A stretch of DNA of 64,000 bases, taken from contig CP000781.1 of the NCBI GenBank assembly GCA_000017645.1, positions 4,389,501-4,453,500 on the forward strand, read 5' to 3'. Source of the stretch: Xanthobacter autotrophicus Py2. Its GTDB lineage: Bacteria; Pseudomonadota; Alphaproteobacteria; Rhizobiales; Xanthobacteraceae. A program made the position numbers and the translations under genes. How positions within the stretch are numbered: position 1 is the first letter of the stretch; every line of letters starts with the position of its first letter. The notes under the pieces were generated by a model that saw only the letters and a list, made by a program, of their open reading frames with translations, made no database searches and had not been told where the DNA came from. Below are positions 1 through 9,400 of the stretch, in pieces.

Positions 1-34
1 TGACACATTGATGATCGATGTATAGCCTTCCTGC

Positions 35-493
35 ATGTCTCGAACCTCTCCATCGGCCACCCCATCCGTTCCGCCGTCGCCCGCCCCGGTGCCGAAGCCC
101 GGGCCCGATTTCCTGAGCCGTGCCTACTGGAACGGCACCATCAAGATGAGCCTGTCCAAATTCTTCATTCTGTGCGTGCTGCATCAGCGGCCCATGCACG
201 GATACGACGTGGCACGGGCAGTCGAGGCAACGACGAACGGCTGCTGTTCCCCTGCAGAGGGCACCATCTATCCGGTGCTGCGGGAGTTCGAGGAGGGCGG
301 ATACGTCACCGCTGCAAGCGAGGTGGTCTCGGGCCGCGAGCGCAAGGTCTACACCCTCACGGACAAGGGCCGCGCCGCCTTCAAGGTGGCGGTGGAGGCC
401 TGGATGGACGTAACGCGCTGTCTGGTCGACGCGGAGAAGATGATCGCCGGCGCGCCGGACAAAGTCGGGAGCACTCCGGGATGCTGCCCCTGA
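35..493 (+). CDS. PadR-family transcriptional regulator
   Basis: This is a 152-residue protein with a PadR winged-helix core at about residues 40-125. The core runs from LSKFFILCVL through HGYDV and GTIYPVL to the basic wing GRERKVYTLTDKGR. PadR proteins are usually ligand-responsive repressors of a nearby gene. Two cysteine pairs stand out: GCC just before the recognition part (about residue 70) and GCC at the extreme C-terminus. They could bind a thiophilic metalloid such as As(III), which is inference. The gene lies 61 bp upstream of a cysteine-tailed flavoprotein and an MFS exporter on the same strand and probably controls them. The first 34 bases of the window hold the AT-rich TGATGATCGATGTA stretch, possibly part of its promoter or operator. 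Confidence 0.8.
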   Translation: MSRTSPSATPSVPPSPAPVPKPGPDFLSRAYWNGTIKMSLSKFFILCVLHQRPMHGYDVARAVEATTNGCCSPAEGTIYPVLREFEEGGYVTAASEVVSGRERKVYTLTDKGRAAFKVAVEAWMDVTRCLVDAEKMIAGAPDKVGSTPGCCP

Positions 494-554
494 CCCGCAT
501 TCATTTGCCCTCAAGCATCGTTCGTCAATGGATCGACCATCGGAGTCTCCCGTC

Positions 555-1970
555 ATGACCGGATCGCTACCCGTCGCTATCATCGGAGCCGGCCCCGTGG
601 GGCTTGCCGCCGCGGCGCATCTGCTGGCCCGCGGCCTCGCGCCTCTCGTCTTCGAGCGCGGCGCCGGCGTCGGCACCTCGCTCAAGGCCTGGGGCCACGT
701 GCGGGTGTTCTCGCCCTGGGGCTACAACATCGACGCGGCCGCCCGCACGCTGCTGGAGGAAACCGGCTGGAGCGCGCCGAACCCCAAGGCCCTGCCGCTC
801 GGCGGGGAGATCGTGCGGCACTATCTCGAGCCGCTGGCGGCTCATCCCGCCCTTGCGCCCCACCTGCGGTTCGGGGCACAGGTGAGCGCCATCGCCCGCC
901 ACGGCCTCGACAAGATGTCATCCGAGGGGCGCGCGGACACGCCGTTCGCGATCTGCTGGCGCGACGCGAACGGCGCTGAGCACCGTTCGCTCGCCCGTGC
1001 CGTCATCGACGCCTCCGGCACCTGGAGCCAGCCCAACCCCATGGGCGCGGACGGCCTGCCGGTGCCCGGCGAGGAAGAGGCAGCCGCGCATGTCGCCTAT
1101 GGCATTCCCGACGTGTCCGGCGCTGAGCGCGAGACCTATTCCGGCCGGCGCGTGCTGGTGGTGGGCTCCGGCCATTCGGCCATCAATGTGGTGCTCGATC
1201 TTCTCCGCCTGCAGGAGGCAGCGCCAACGACCCGCGTCACCTGGGCGCTTCGGCGCAACCGCATGGAGAAGCTGCTGGGCGGCGGCCTCAACGACGCGCT
1301 GCCCGCCCGCGGTGCCCTCGGCCTTGCGGCGACGCAGGCCATCGCCGCCGGCCGGCTCGATGTCCTCGCGCCGTTCGCGGCGGAGCGGATTGTCGGCGGC
1401 GCGGCGGGGCTGGACGTGTCCGGCCGTCTCGGCACGGAGCCCTGGACCGGGACCGTGGACCGGATCGTGGTGGCCACCGGCTTTCGCCCCGACCTTGCCG
1501 TGCTGCGCGAGGTGCGCGTCGCCCTCGATCCCGCCGTCGAGGCACCGCCGGCCCTCGCGCCGCTGATCGACCCGAACCTGCATTCGTGCGGCACCGTCCC
1601 GCCCCATGGCGCGGCGGAGCTGGCCCACCCCGAGCCGGGCTTCTACATCGTCGGCTCCAAGTCCTACGGCCGCGCCCCCACCTTCCTGATGGCCACGGGC
1701 TATGAGCAGGTCCGCTCCATCGCGGCGGAGATCGCCGGCGATCACGACGCGGCGCGCAGTGTCCATCTGGTGCTGCCGGAGACCGGCGTCTGCAGCGCCG
1801 CACCGGTGACGGCAGGGGCATCCGGCTGTTGTGGTGGGCCTGCGCCTCGGGACGCCGATGCCTGCTGCGCGGACGATGCCCAGGCCAAGGCGGAAGGCAA
1901 GGACGGCTGCGGCTGCGATACCGCCGCGCCGCAGGCCGAGGCGCCACCCCGCCGCGGGACGGCCGCGTGA
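555..1970 (+). CDS. FAD/NAD(P)-dependent oxidoreductase with cysteine-rich tail (ArsO-like)
   Basis: This is a 471-residue flavoprotein of the flavin-containing monooxygenase/thioredoxin-reductase-like group. It has an FAD-binding GAGPVGLAAA motif at the N-terminus, a second Rossmann motif GSGHSAINV near residue 200 for NAD(P), and an ATGFRPD motif near residue 315. I chose ATG 555 rather than ATG 528 because GGAG at 542-545 is well placed for it and no ribosome site precedes 528. The last ~50 residues are rich in Cys (GCCGG, CC, GCGC), which is unusual for the family and suggests metal or metalloid binding. It overlaps the MFS gene by 4 bp (GTGA). Flavoproteins of this type occur in arsenic islands with exporters, so a role in arsenical redox or thiol chemistry is inferred, not shown. 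Confidence 0.7.
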   Translation: MTGSLPVAIIGAGPVGLAAAAHLLARGLAPLVFERGAGVGTSLKAWGHVRVFSPWGYNIDAAARTLLEETGWSAPNPKALPLGGEIVRHYLEPLAAHPALAPHLRFGAQVSAIARHGLDKMSSEGRADTPFAICWRDANGAEHRSLARAVIDASGTWSQPNPMGADGLPVPGEEEAAAHVAYGIPDVSGAERETYSGRRVLVVGSGHSAINVVLDLLRLQEAAPTTRVTWALRRNRMEKLLGGGLNDALPARGALGLAATQAIAAGRLDVLAPFAAERIVGGAAGLDVSGRLGTEPWTGTVDRIVVATGFRPDLAVLREVRVALDPAVEAPPALAPLIDPNLHSCGTVPPHGAAELAHPEPGFYIVGSKSYGRAPTFLMATGYEQVRSIAAEIAGDHDAARSVHLVLPETGVCSAAPVTAGASGCCGGPAPRDADACCADDAQAKAEGKDGCGCDTAAPQAEAPPRRGTAA

Positions 1971-3265
1971 CCAGCGGCCTGAGCGGCGAACTCGCGCAAC
2001 CGGCGCCAGCGCGCCCGCTTTCCGGCCGCAGCCTGTTCATCACCGGCCTCGGCATTGGCCAGATCTGCTCCTGGGGATCGCTCTACTACAGCTTTCCCCT
2101 GATAGCGGAGGCCATGGAGCGCGACCTCGGCTGGTCGAAGCCGGATCTGTTCGGCGCCGCGACGCTCGGCCTCGCCCTCGGGGGCATGGCCGCCTTCCCC
2201 GTGGGCGCCGCCGTCGACAAAGGCCACGGCAGGTGGGTGATGGCGGCGGGAGCCGGCCTCGCCGGCCTCTGCCTCCTTGCCTGGTCGCAGGTGCAGCAGC
2301 TCTGGCTGTTCTATAGCCTGATGGCCGCCATCGGCGTCCTCCAGGCGGCAACCCTTTATGAGCCGGCGTTCGCGGTGGTGGCGCGCAGGACCGGAGCGGC
2401 CGGCGCCCGGGCCGGCATTACCGCGCTCACCCTATGGGGCGGATTTGCCTCCACGGTCTTCATTCCGCTGATCCAGATCCTGCTGGATCTGGCGGGCTGG
2501 CGTGGCGCACTGGTGGCGCTCGGCGCCGTGAACCTCGTGGTGTGCGCGCCGCTCTATGCCGCGGTGATCCGGCCCGCGGCCGACCACGCGGCATCGCCGG
2601 TCCACGCTCTTGCACTGTCGGGAGCGGGCACCCTGCGGCAGGTCATGGGGCGCGTTGCCCGCCGGCCCACCTTCTGGGCCCTGGCGGTGGCGTTCACCGC
2701 CTATGCCGCCACCTTCTCCGCCTTCACCTTCCACCTCTATCCCCTGCTGCTGGAGCGCGGCTTCACGGCGGGCAGCGTGGTGCTGGCCATGGCCATCATC
2801 GGCCCAACCCAGGTGGCGGGTCGGATCGCCGTCTCGGTGTTCGCGCCGCGCGCTCCGGTGCGACTCATCGGCAGCTGTGCCGTGCTAGCCTTTCCGGTCG
2901 CCATACTCGCCTTGGCGTGGCTGCCACCCAGCTTTGCCCTGGTGGCGGCCATCGTGGCGCTCTACGGCAGCGCCAACGGCATCATGACCATCGTGCGTGG
3001 GCTCGCCGTGCCGGAGATGCTGACCCGGCAGGCCTATGGCGCCGTGAACGGCGCGCTGGCGGCGCCCTCGATGCTCGCCCGCGCTTTGGCACCCGCCGGT
3101 GCCGCGCTCCTCTGGGCGCAATCCCAGTCTTACGGCGCGGTCCTCTCTGCCATGGCTGCGGGAGGCGTCCTGCTGGCGGGAGCCTTCTGGGCCGCAGCAG
3201 CCTTCTCGCGGAACGAGGACATGGAGCGCCGCGAGAGGGTCCCTCCTATGCCGGACCGCCGCTAA
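1967..3265 (+). CDS. MFS transporter, probable metalloid/arsenical exporter
   Basis: This is a 432-residue major facilitator protein with about 12 hydrophobic segments, starting FITGLGIGQICSWGSLYYSF. I place the start at GTG 1967, which overlaps the flavoprotein stop codon (GTGA). Longer in-frame starts would run through the upstream gene. The translational coupling and the PadR/flavoprotein context suggest it exports a compound made or modified by the flavoprotein, as MFS exporters such as ArsK or ArsJ do in arsenic operons. The substrate cannot be read from the sequence. A general drug or organic-anion exporter is the alternative. Confidence 0.7.
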   Translation: MTSGLSGELAQPAPARPLSGRSLFITGLGIGQICSWGSLYYSFPLIAEAMERDLGWSKPDLFGAATLGLALGGMAAFPVGAAVDKGHGRWVMAAGAGLAGLCLLAWSQVQQLWLFYSLMAAIGVLQAATLYEPAFAVVARRTGAAGARAGITALTLWGGFASTVFIPLIQILLDLAGWRGALVALGAVNLVVCAPLYAAVIRPAADHAASPVHALALSGAGTLRQVMGRVARRPTFWALAVAFTAYAATFSAFTFHLYPLLLERGFTAGSVVLAMAIIGPTQVAGRIAVSVFAPRAPVRLIGSCAVLAFPVAILALAWLPPSFALVAAIVALYGSANGIMTIVRGLAVPEMLTRQAYGAVNGALAAPSMLARALAPAGAALLWAQSQSYGAVLSAMAAGGVLLAGAFWAAAAFSRNEDMERRERVPPMPDRR

Positions 3266-3364
3266 GCCCCCGCCGCAACACACCCTTCCTGAAAAGAATT
3301 AAAGCGGAACAACGCATCCAACACCATCCGGCTTATCAGCGCTCGGCGGCTCACTGCATACGCG

Positions 3365-3557
3365 CTAAAGCTGCAGGAAACTGATGTGCTCCTCATTTCC
3401 CCTGCCAGTTACAAGTTTAGGTCTGGCGGGGTTTGGGTCCTCGTGGGACTGGTTGGCGAACGTCGACGATGGGAGGCCACCGAGGCTCATGTGAAGTCTG
3501 ACGATATTGTAGTCGATTGCCCGAGCCTCGATGATCCGCCTCACCTCTACAAGTGAG
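3365..3557 (-). pseudogene. Remnant of IS3-family transposase (OrfB C-terminus)
   Basis: Reading the minus strand gives about 60 codons ending at TAG 3365-3367 that match the end of an IS3-type integrase core: a DYN-V-LHMSLGGLP segment followed by ANQSHEDPNPARPK. This is the typical YN..RPH.SLGG end of the DDE domain and its tail. No start, no catalytic residues and no upstream part are present, so only the C-terminus survives. It differs from the intact IS3 copy at 42297-44851. It fills most of the 306-bp gap between the MFS and ZIP genes and probably marks an old rearrangement joint between the two resistance cassettes. Confidence 0.7.
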
Positions 3558-3571
3558 GATGTTTGAAGCGT

Positions 3572-4783
3572 TCAGATCTTTACGAGCATCGCGGTCACGT
3601 ACATCAGGCCCGCGCCGGTGGCGAGCCCCGTCATTGCGGCTGGCGTGAAGAACGAAACATGAGTCTCGCCGCTTCTGCGCACTAGTAGCGATCCGACTTC
3701 CGCAATCACCTGAAGGATAGCCCCGGCACCGACCGCCAGCGCTAGCGCCGACCACTGCGGCGCGTAGGCAAGGCTGCCGATCCACAGACCTGCGACGGCT
3801 GGTCCGCCCGCAAGCAGCGTCAACCCGGCGAAGGTCCAAAGTGGTGGGCGTACTTTCAGTATCGGCGCGGCAATGCCGATGCCTTCCGTGATGTTGTGCA
3901 ACGTCAAGCCGAGCACCAGAAAAATACCGAGATCCGCCGCTCCGGAGGCGAAAGAAGCGCCGATGGCAAGGCCTTCGCCGAGATTGTGCAATCCTATCCC
4001 CAGCGCAATGAAGGTCGATAGGGCCAGCCCGGTCGGTGTGCCACGGCTGCGGCCGACAGCCATCAGCAAGAGGAAACTCCCCATAGTGGTGAGGATGACC
4101 ATCACCGATCCCTGGAACAAGGCGGCGGCCTCGCCGGCAAGTTCGAGCGCTTCAGCAACTGCATCAATCACGAGGAAAGCGAGAAGCCCCACCGTCAATG
4201 CGAGTAGGAAGTCCATGCCGTTGCGGCCAACGCCACGGAGAACTGGGTAGAACATGAGGCCGATAGCGACGGGAAGGATGCCGACAAAGACGCCAAGGGC
4301 AGCCTGGGATACGAAGCTCATCGAATCCACGGTCGGTGTCGCAACCGCGACGGGGATCTCACGCTTGAACGTGGCGCCGGTGTTGGTGAGGATTTTCACG
4401 CCGTGCGCCTCGCCGACCACCCAAGGGAACGGCAACTGAACCCAGGCGGTCGCGCCGCGGGCGATCGGACCCGGCGGTGTCTGCGTAAACTGCCAATAGG
4501 CGTCATCGACCTGGACCTGGGCGATCGTCATGGGTTGCGAGCCGCCGGCACGGACCAGTAGGCGAACTCCATCGGAACCTAGGATCGTCCGCTCGAAGGT
4601 CAGCTTCTCGACCGGCGGTGCGCCGTTGCGAAAGCTCGATAACGGATCGGTCCCAATCAACCACGCCATCGCGAGACCAAGCACGGTAAACGGGATAGCG
4701 ATCCAGAACAACGAGGCTCGACCCGGACGCCCGACTGGAAGTGTTGTCGCAGCATTGGAAGGGGGCCGCCCAGCTTGGTTCAT
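3572..4783 (-). CDS. ZIP-family metal transporter with extracytoplasmic N-terminal domain
   Basis: This is a 403-residue inner-membrane protein. One N-terminal membrane segment (about residues 23-43) is followed by about 130 mostly beta-type residues and then eight segments of a ZIP permease. TM4/TM5 carry the metal-site motifs HNLGEG and HNITEG with the usual His, Glu and Asn ligands. ZIP proteins take divalent cations (Zn, Fe, Mn and others) into the cytoplasm. The soluble N-terminal domain is not part of the common ZIP core. ATG 4783 overlaps the stop of the multicopper oxidase gene (ATGA), so the two are translationally coupled and probably act on the same metal. Confidence 0.82.
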   Translation of the reverse strand: MNQAGRPPSNAATTLPVGRPGRASLFWIAIPFTVLGLAMAWLIGTDPLSSFRNGAPPVEKLTFERTILGSDGVRLLVRAGGSQPMTIAQVQVDDAYWQFTQTPPGPIARGATAWVQLPFPWVVGEAHGVKILTNTGATFKREIPVAVATPTVDSMSFVSQAALGVFVGILPVAIGLMFYPVLRGVGRNGMDFLLALTVGLLAFLVIDAVAEALELAGEAAALFQGSVMVILTTMGSFLLLMAVGRSRGTPTGLALSTFIALGIGLHNLGEGLAIGASFASGAADLGIFLVLGLTLHNITEGIGIAAPILKVRPPLWTFAGLTLLAGGPAVAGLWIGSLAYAPQWSALALAVGAGAILQVIAEVGSLLVRRSGETHVSFFTPAAMTGLATGAGLMYVTAMLVKI

Positions 4784-5910
4784 GATACGGTCTCCACGAC
4801 ATCGAACATGCCCACCCAACCGAGTTCGGTGAACTCCGACTGATGCGGGTGGAACATGTAGAGACCGGGCTCGTGCTCCGTGAAATGGAACTCAAGGATG
4901 CCGCGCTCGGCTTGGCATTGGGTGATGAGGTCGACGGTCTTCAGGGTCGGGGTCAAGGTCGTGCCTTGATTGAAGTATTCAAAGAAATTAGCATGCAAAT
5001 GAAAAGAATTTATCGGATCGAACTCGATCACATTGATAAGGTAGACGCGAACCGGTTTGTCTCTAAGGATCTTGATGGGTTTTTTTGCATAGGCATGGGC
5101 TACCGTATTGACAGCATAGACCTCGTTCTTGCCGTCGAAATTGGTATCGAATGCATTCATAACCATTACGAGCTCTTGCCACTCGGCATTCTCCGCCGTG
5201 CCGAGCAGGCGTGAGCGGGCAACTGCCTCATATTCGGGATGGCGAGTGGGATCCGGGTCGATGACGAAGGCTCCGTACATGCCCTTGTGAATATGCCGCT
5301 TCAGCGGCAGAGCGTGACAGTGATAGAGGTGACATCCGAAAGGCCGTGCATCAAACTCGTAGACAAACTCCTCGCCCGGAGCGACTAGCCCTGCGCCTGG
5401 AACGCCATCCATCCGCGCCGCATGGATGCCATGAAAATGCATCGAATGAGGATGCGAGCCGTAGTTTTTGAAGACGATCCTCAGCCGCTCACCTTCGGTC
5501 GCGCGCAGTGACGGGCCGGGCACCCGGCCATTATAGGTCCAGGCCAGAAACATGATACCGGGGGCGATCTCGATCTCCTTGTCCTCGGCGGTGATCTCGA
5601 AGGTTCTTAGCGTCCGCCCATCCGGAAGCTGGGACACAGTGCCTCTATCCCAGTCGGTCAGAAGCTTGGTCGGATCGAAGCCATTACGAGCTTCGTCGAC
5701 CCCGCCCACCGTGATCATCGCACCATGGGCTCCGCGGTGGGCTGAGGCCAGCTTTGCTTCAGCGCCGACAGTTCCTGCATGCGAAGCGTGTCCTGACTGC
5801 GCTAGAGCACCAGTCATACCTATCGCTGCGCCGCTGGCAGCCGCTAGCCCGCCTCCCAGCACCACGCGCCGGCTCAGCCGTTTACGTAACCAAGCTGGCA
5901 CTTTGATCAT
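4780..5910 (-). CDS. Tat-exported multicopper oxidase (two-domain cupredoxin)
   Basis: This is a 376-residue protein starting MIKVPAWLRKRLSRRVVLGG, with a twin-arginine signal (SRRVVLGG) and AQSG cleavage region. The start is ATG 5910, preceded by AAAAAGAG six bases upstream. Longer in-frame starts lack a ribosome site and run into the AT-rich leader. Copper-ligand motifs are visible in order: HSMHFHG, HLYHCHALPLKRH, HLHANFF and HPHQSEF. This pattern resembles two-domain multicopper oxidases and nitrite-reductase-like proteins. In a copper island it would oxidise Cu(I) or another metal in the periplasm. It is coupled to the ZIP gene downstream. Confidence 0.85.
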   Translation of the reverse strand: MIKVPAWLRKRLSRRVVLGGGLAAASGAAIGMTGALAQSGHASHAGTVGAEAKLASAHRGAHGAMITVGGVDEARNGFDPTKLLTDWDRGTVSQLPDGRTLRTFEITAEDKEIEIAPGIMFLAWTYNGRVPGPSLRATEGERLRIVFKNYGSHPHSMHFHGIHAARMDGVPGAGLVAPGEEFVYEFDARPFGCHLYHCHALPLKRHIHKGMYGAFVIDPDPTRHPEYEAVARSRLLGTAENAEWQELVMVMNAFDTNFDGKNEVYAVNTVAHAYAKKPIKILRDKPVRVYLINVIEFDPINSFHLHANFFEYFNQGTTLTPTLKTVDLITQCQAERGILEFHFTEHEPGLYMFHPHQSEFTELGWVGMFDVVETVS

Positions 5911-5928
5911 ATGCATCTCTTTTTGCAA

Positions 5929-5945
5929 ATGCGAATTAGTCGCAT
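5929..5945. promoter_or_regulatory. Inverted repeat in leader of the oxidase-ZIP operon
   Basis: ATGCGA-attag-TCGCAT is a perfect 6-bp inverted repeat with a 5-base spacer. It lies 18 bp upstream of the oxidase start, inside a locally AT-rich stretch (5900-5970) that contrasts with the GC-rich flanks. Position and symmetry fit a repressor or activator site. The binding protein is unknown. Confidence 0.4.
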
Positions 5946-5989
5946 ATAAATAGCATAAGCTACAATTGGTGGCCATTGCCAATTGACGT

Positions 5990-6188
5990 CGAGAAGGGCT
6001 TCCTCCTCTCCGCAACATGGGCGCCAACTTCCGCCATATCGCAGAAGATCAGGCAATCGGGGCATGCCGAGTCTAGCCTTGAGGGGCGCGAGGTTGGCTG
6101 CCTCGATCAGGTCCGGAAATTCGACTGCCCTCACATAGGCAAGCCAACCGCCACGATGGCCACAGTTCGGATCGCTGGTCACGGTCAT
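5990..6188 (-). pseudogene. Decayed DUF411 (CopG-like) metal-binding protein gene
   Basis: The minus-strand reading MTVTSDPNCGHRGGW, then LAPLKARLG and LPDLL, matches the start of DUF411 periplasmic metal-binding proteins, which read DP.CGCCGGW...LAP.KARLGVP..L.SCHTA. Here the key CGCC is CGHR, so the metal site is lost. After LPDLL the expected C..A.V.G..HV continuation appears only in another frame (CDMAEVGAHVAE, around 6000-6035), which indicates a frameshift. The gene sits between the cusA block and the oxidase gene, its usual neighbourhood in copper clusters. Confidence 0.6.
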
Positions 6189-6363
6189 CTTGTGCGATGT
6201 CTCGGCCGCCCAGAGGCGCGATAGCACGGGCATAGCAGTCGCCTATGTGGCGCCGATCACCAACTCACGGTGTGCCGCGAAAAGCTCGGCTGTCATGCCG
6301 CTTCTCCTTTCGTTGGCTGTTTCCTCGCGCACAGCTTCCGATCGAAGCTGCGCATGACGCTCC

Positions 6364-6480
6364 TCACCGAAAGAAGACGTATTTCGTGAGGGCGGCGATC
6401 ACCAGCACCAAGACGAGGATGCCGATCAGGCCGGCAAGGCCCATGCCCCATCCCATGGATCCCATCATGTCGTGCATCAT
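6364..6480 (-). CDS. Small methionine-rich membrane protein, 38 residues
   Basis: This short gene is 12 bp downstream of cusA. It encodes MMHDMMGSMGWGMGLAG, then one strongly hydrophobic helix (about residues 17-33) and a KYVFFR tail. GGAGG lies a few bases before the first ATG (6480), giving a good ribosome site. Very small Met/Gly-rich single-span proteins recur in copper and heavy-metal efflux clusters. Here seven Met and one His in the first 14 residues could bind Cu(I)/Ag(I) at the periplasmic face or assist CusA. No function has been assigned that I can cite. Confidence 0.65.
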   Translation of the reverse strand: MMHDMMGSMGWGMGLAGLIGILVLVLVIAALTKYVFFR

Positions 6481-6492
6481 TGGAACCTCCTC

Positions 6493-9400
6493 TTATTTGG
6501 CGGCCGCCTTGAGGCCGGCCGGCCCCTGTTCGATCGCCCTCTCGGAGGCGACGCTCCGCGGCAATCGCCAACCCTTGATCAAACCGTAGACCGCTGGGAT
6601 CACGGCGAGCGTCAGCACCGTCGAGGACACCATGCCGCCGATCATCGGCACCGCGATGCGTTGCATCACCTCCGAGCCGGTGCCGGTGCTCCACAGGATG
6701 GGGACGAGCCCGGCCGTGATCGCGATGACCGTCATCATCTTCGGCCGCACCCGTTCTACGGCGCCGAGCATGATCGCCTGATAGAGGTCGATGCGGGTGA
6801 AGGGCCGTCCTTGCGCCTCCCGCTCAGCCTTCAGTTCCGCCATCGCCTGCTCGAGATAGATCAGCATGATGACGCCGGTCTCGGCGGCCACACCTGCGAG
6901 GGCAATGAAGCCGACGGCAACGGCGACCGACATGTTGAAGCCGAGCCACCACATCAGCCAGATGCCACCGACCAGCGCGAAGGGCAGCGACAGCATGACG
7001 ATAAGCGTCTCGGTGAGTGCCCGGAAGTTGAGGTAGAGCAGCAGGAAAATGACCAGCAGCGTCACCGGCACGACGATCTTCAGCCGCGCCGCGGCGCGCT
7101 GGAGATATTCGAATTGGCCGCTCCACGAGACATAGGTTCCGGGCGGCAGCTTGATCTCGTTCGCGACCGCCTGCTGCGCCTCGGCGACATAGCCGCCCAG
7201 GTCCCGGCCAGCGATATCCACGAAGACATAGACGGCGAGCTGGCCGTTCTCGGTGCGGATCGAAGTTGCGCCGCGGGTGAGCTCGACCTTGGCGACTTCG
7301 CCGAGCGGCACCGTTCCGCCGCCTGGCAACGGCACCTGCACGTCGCGGGCGATTGACTGCGGGTCACTCCGGAAGTCGCGGGGATAGCGGATGGTGACGG
7401 CGTAGCGCTCGCGGCCCTCGACTGTGGTGGTCACCGTCTCCGCCCCGAGCGCGCTTGCGATCACGCTTTGGACATCGCCAATGGCCAGGCCGTAGCGGCC
7501 GAGCACCTCCCGGTCCGGCACGATGTCGAGATAGTAGCCGCCGATAACGCGCTCGGCATAGGCGCTCGATGTGCCCGGCACCGATCGCAGCACCCGCTCG
7601 ATCTCACGGGCGCTCTGCTCCATCTGGGCGAGATCGGTGCCGAACACCTTGACCCCGACCGGGGTGCGGATGCCGGTCGCGAGCATGTCGATGCGGGCGC
7701 GGATCGGCATGGTCCAGGCATTGGAGACGCCGGGGAATTGTAGCGCCTGGTCCATCTCGGCCTTCAGACTGTCAATGGTGAGGCCGGGGCGCCATTCGTC
7801 CTTCGGCCTCAGGTTGATGATGGTCTCGAACATCTCGGTCGGCGCCGGATCGGTCGCTGTGAGCGCGCGCCCCGCCTTGCCATAGACCGAGGCTACCTCC
7901 GGGAAGCTCTTGATGATGCGGTCCTGCACCTGAAGCAGTTCGGCCGCCTTGGTGACCGAGATGCCCGGCAAGGTGGTCGGCATGTACATCAGCGTGCCCT
8001 CGTCGAGGCTCGGCATGAATTCCGAGCCGAGCTGGCGTGCCGGCCAGAGGGTCACGCCGAGCACGACGAGCGCGACGAGGATGGTGAGCGTCTTGGCCTT
8101 CAGGACGCCGCTAATGACGGGGCGATAGACCCAGATCAGGAAGCGATTGATCGGGTTCCTGTGCTCCGGGATGATCCGGCCGCGCACGAAGACCACCATC
8201 AGCGCTGGCACCAACGTCACCGACAGCAACGCTGCAGCTGCCATCGAGAAGGTCTTGGTGAAGGCGAGCGGGCCGAACATCCGGCCTTCCTGCGATTCCA
8301 GCGTGAAGATCGGCAGGAAGGAGACGGTGATGACGAGCAGGCTGAAGAACAGCGCCGGCCCGACCTGGCTCGCCGCCTCGATCAGGATCTCGACGCGCGG
8401 CTTGTCCGGAGGAGCCCGCTCCAGATGCTTGTGGGCGTTCTCGATCATGACGATGGCCGCGTCGATCATGGCGCCCACCGCGATGGCGATGCCCCCGAGG
8501 CTCATGATGTTGGAGCCAAGCCCGATCGCCTTCATCGCCGCGAAGGCGATCAGGATGCCGACCGGCAGCATCAGGATGGCGACGAGCGCGCTGCGCAGAT
8601 GCAGCAGGAACACCACGCAGACCAGCGCGACGATGATGCTTTCCTCGATCAGCGTGCCCTTCAGCGTCTCGATCGCCCGGCCGATCAGCTCGGATCGGTC
8701 ATAGACCGGCACGATCTCGGCGCCCTTGGGCAGGCTCGTCGCAATCTCGGCGAGCCGCGCCTTGACGTTCTCGATCACTGTCAGCGCATTGGCGCCGAAG
8801 CGTTGCAGCACGATGCCGCTGGCGACCTCGCCTTCGCCATTGAGCTCGGTGATGCCACGCCGCTCGTCCGGGCCGATCTCGACGCGGGCCACATCCTTGA
8901 CCCGCAGCGACACGCCGCGGTCGGTCTTCAGCACCACGTTCTCGATGTCGGCGACGCTCCGGATATAGCCGCGCCCGCGCACCATGAACTCGAACTCGGA
9001 GAGCTCGACGGTGCGCCCGCCGACATCAGCATTGCTGGCCTTGACGGCGTCGCGCACCCGATCGAGCGAGATGCCCAACGCCCGCAGCCGGTTCGGATCG
9101 ACCACGATCGCATACTGCTTCACGAAGCCGCCGACGCTGGCGACCTCGGCGACACCCTCCGCTTTGGACGCGCCGAAGCGGATCACCCAGTCCTGCAGCG
9201 AGCGCAGCTCGGCGAGCGTCATCTCCTTGGCGACGACGGCATATTGGTAGACCCAGCCGACACCGGTCGCGTCCGGTCCTAAGGTCGGCGTCACGCCCGC
9301 CGGCAACCGCTGCGCGGCGGCGTTGAGATATTCCAGCACGCGACTGCGTGCCCAATAGGGGTCGGTGCCGTCCTCGAAGATCACATAGACGAAAGAGACG

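Noticed and set aside
1829..1966. Longer start for the MFS gene
   Set aside because: It is inside the flavoprotein gene and Arg-rich. GTG 1967 overlaps the stop in the usual coupled way.
6245..6694. Frames opposite the start of the Cus block
   Set aside because: They are antisense to cusA and the 38-residue gene and have no domain. Only the minus strand gives sensible proteins.
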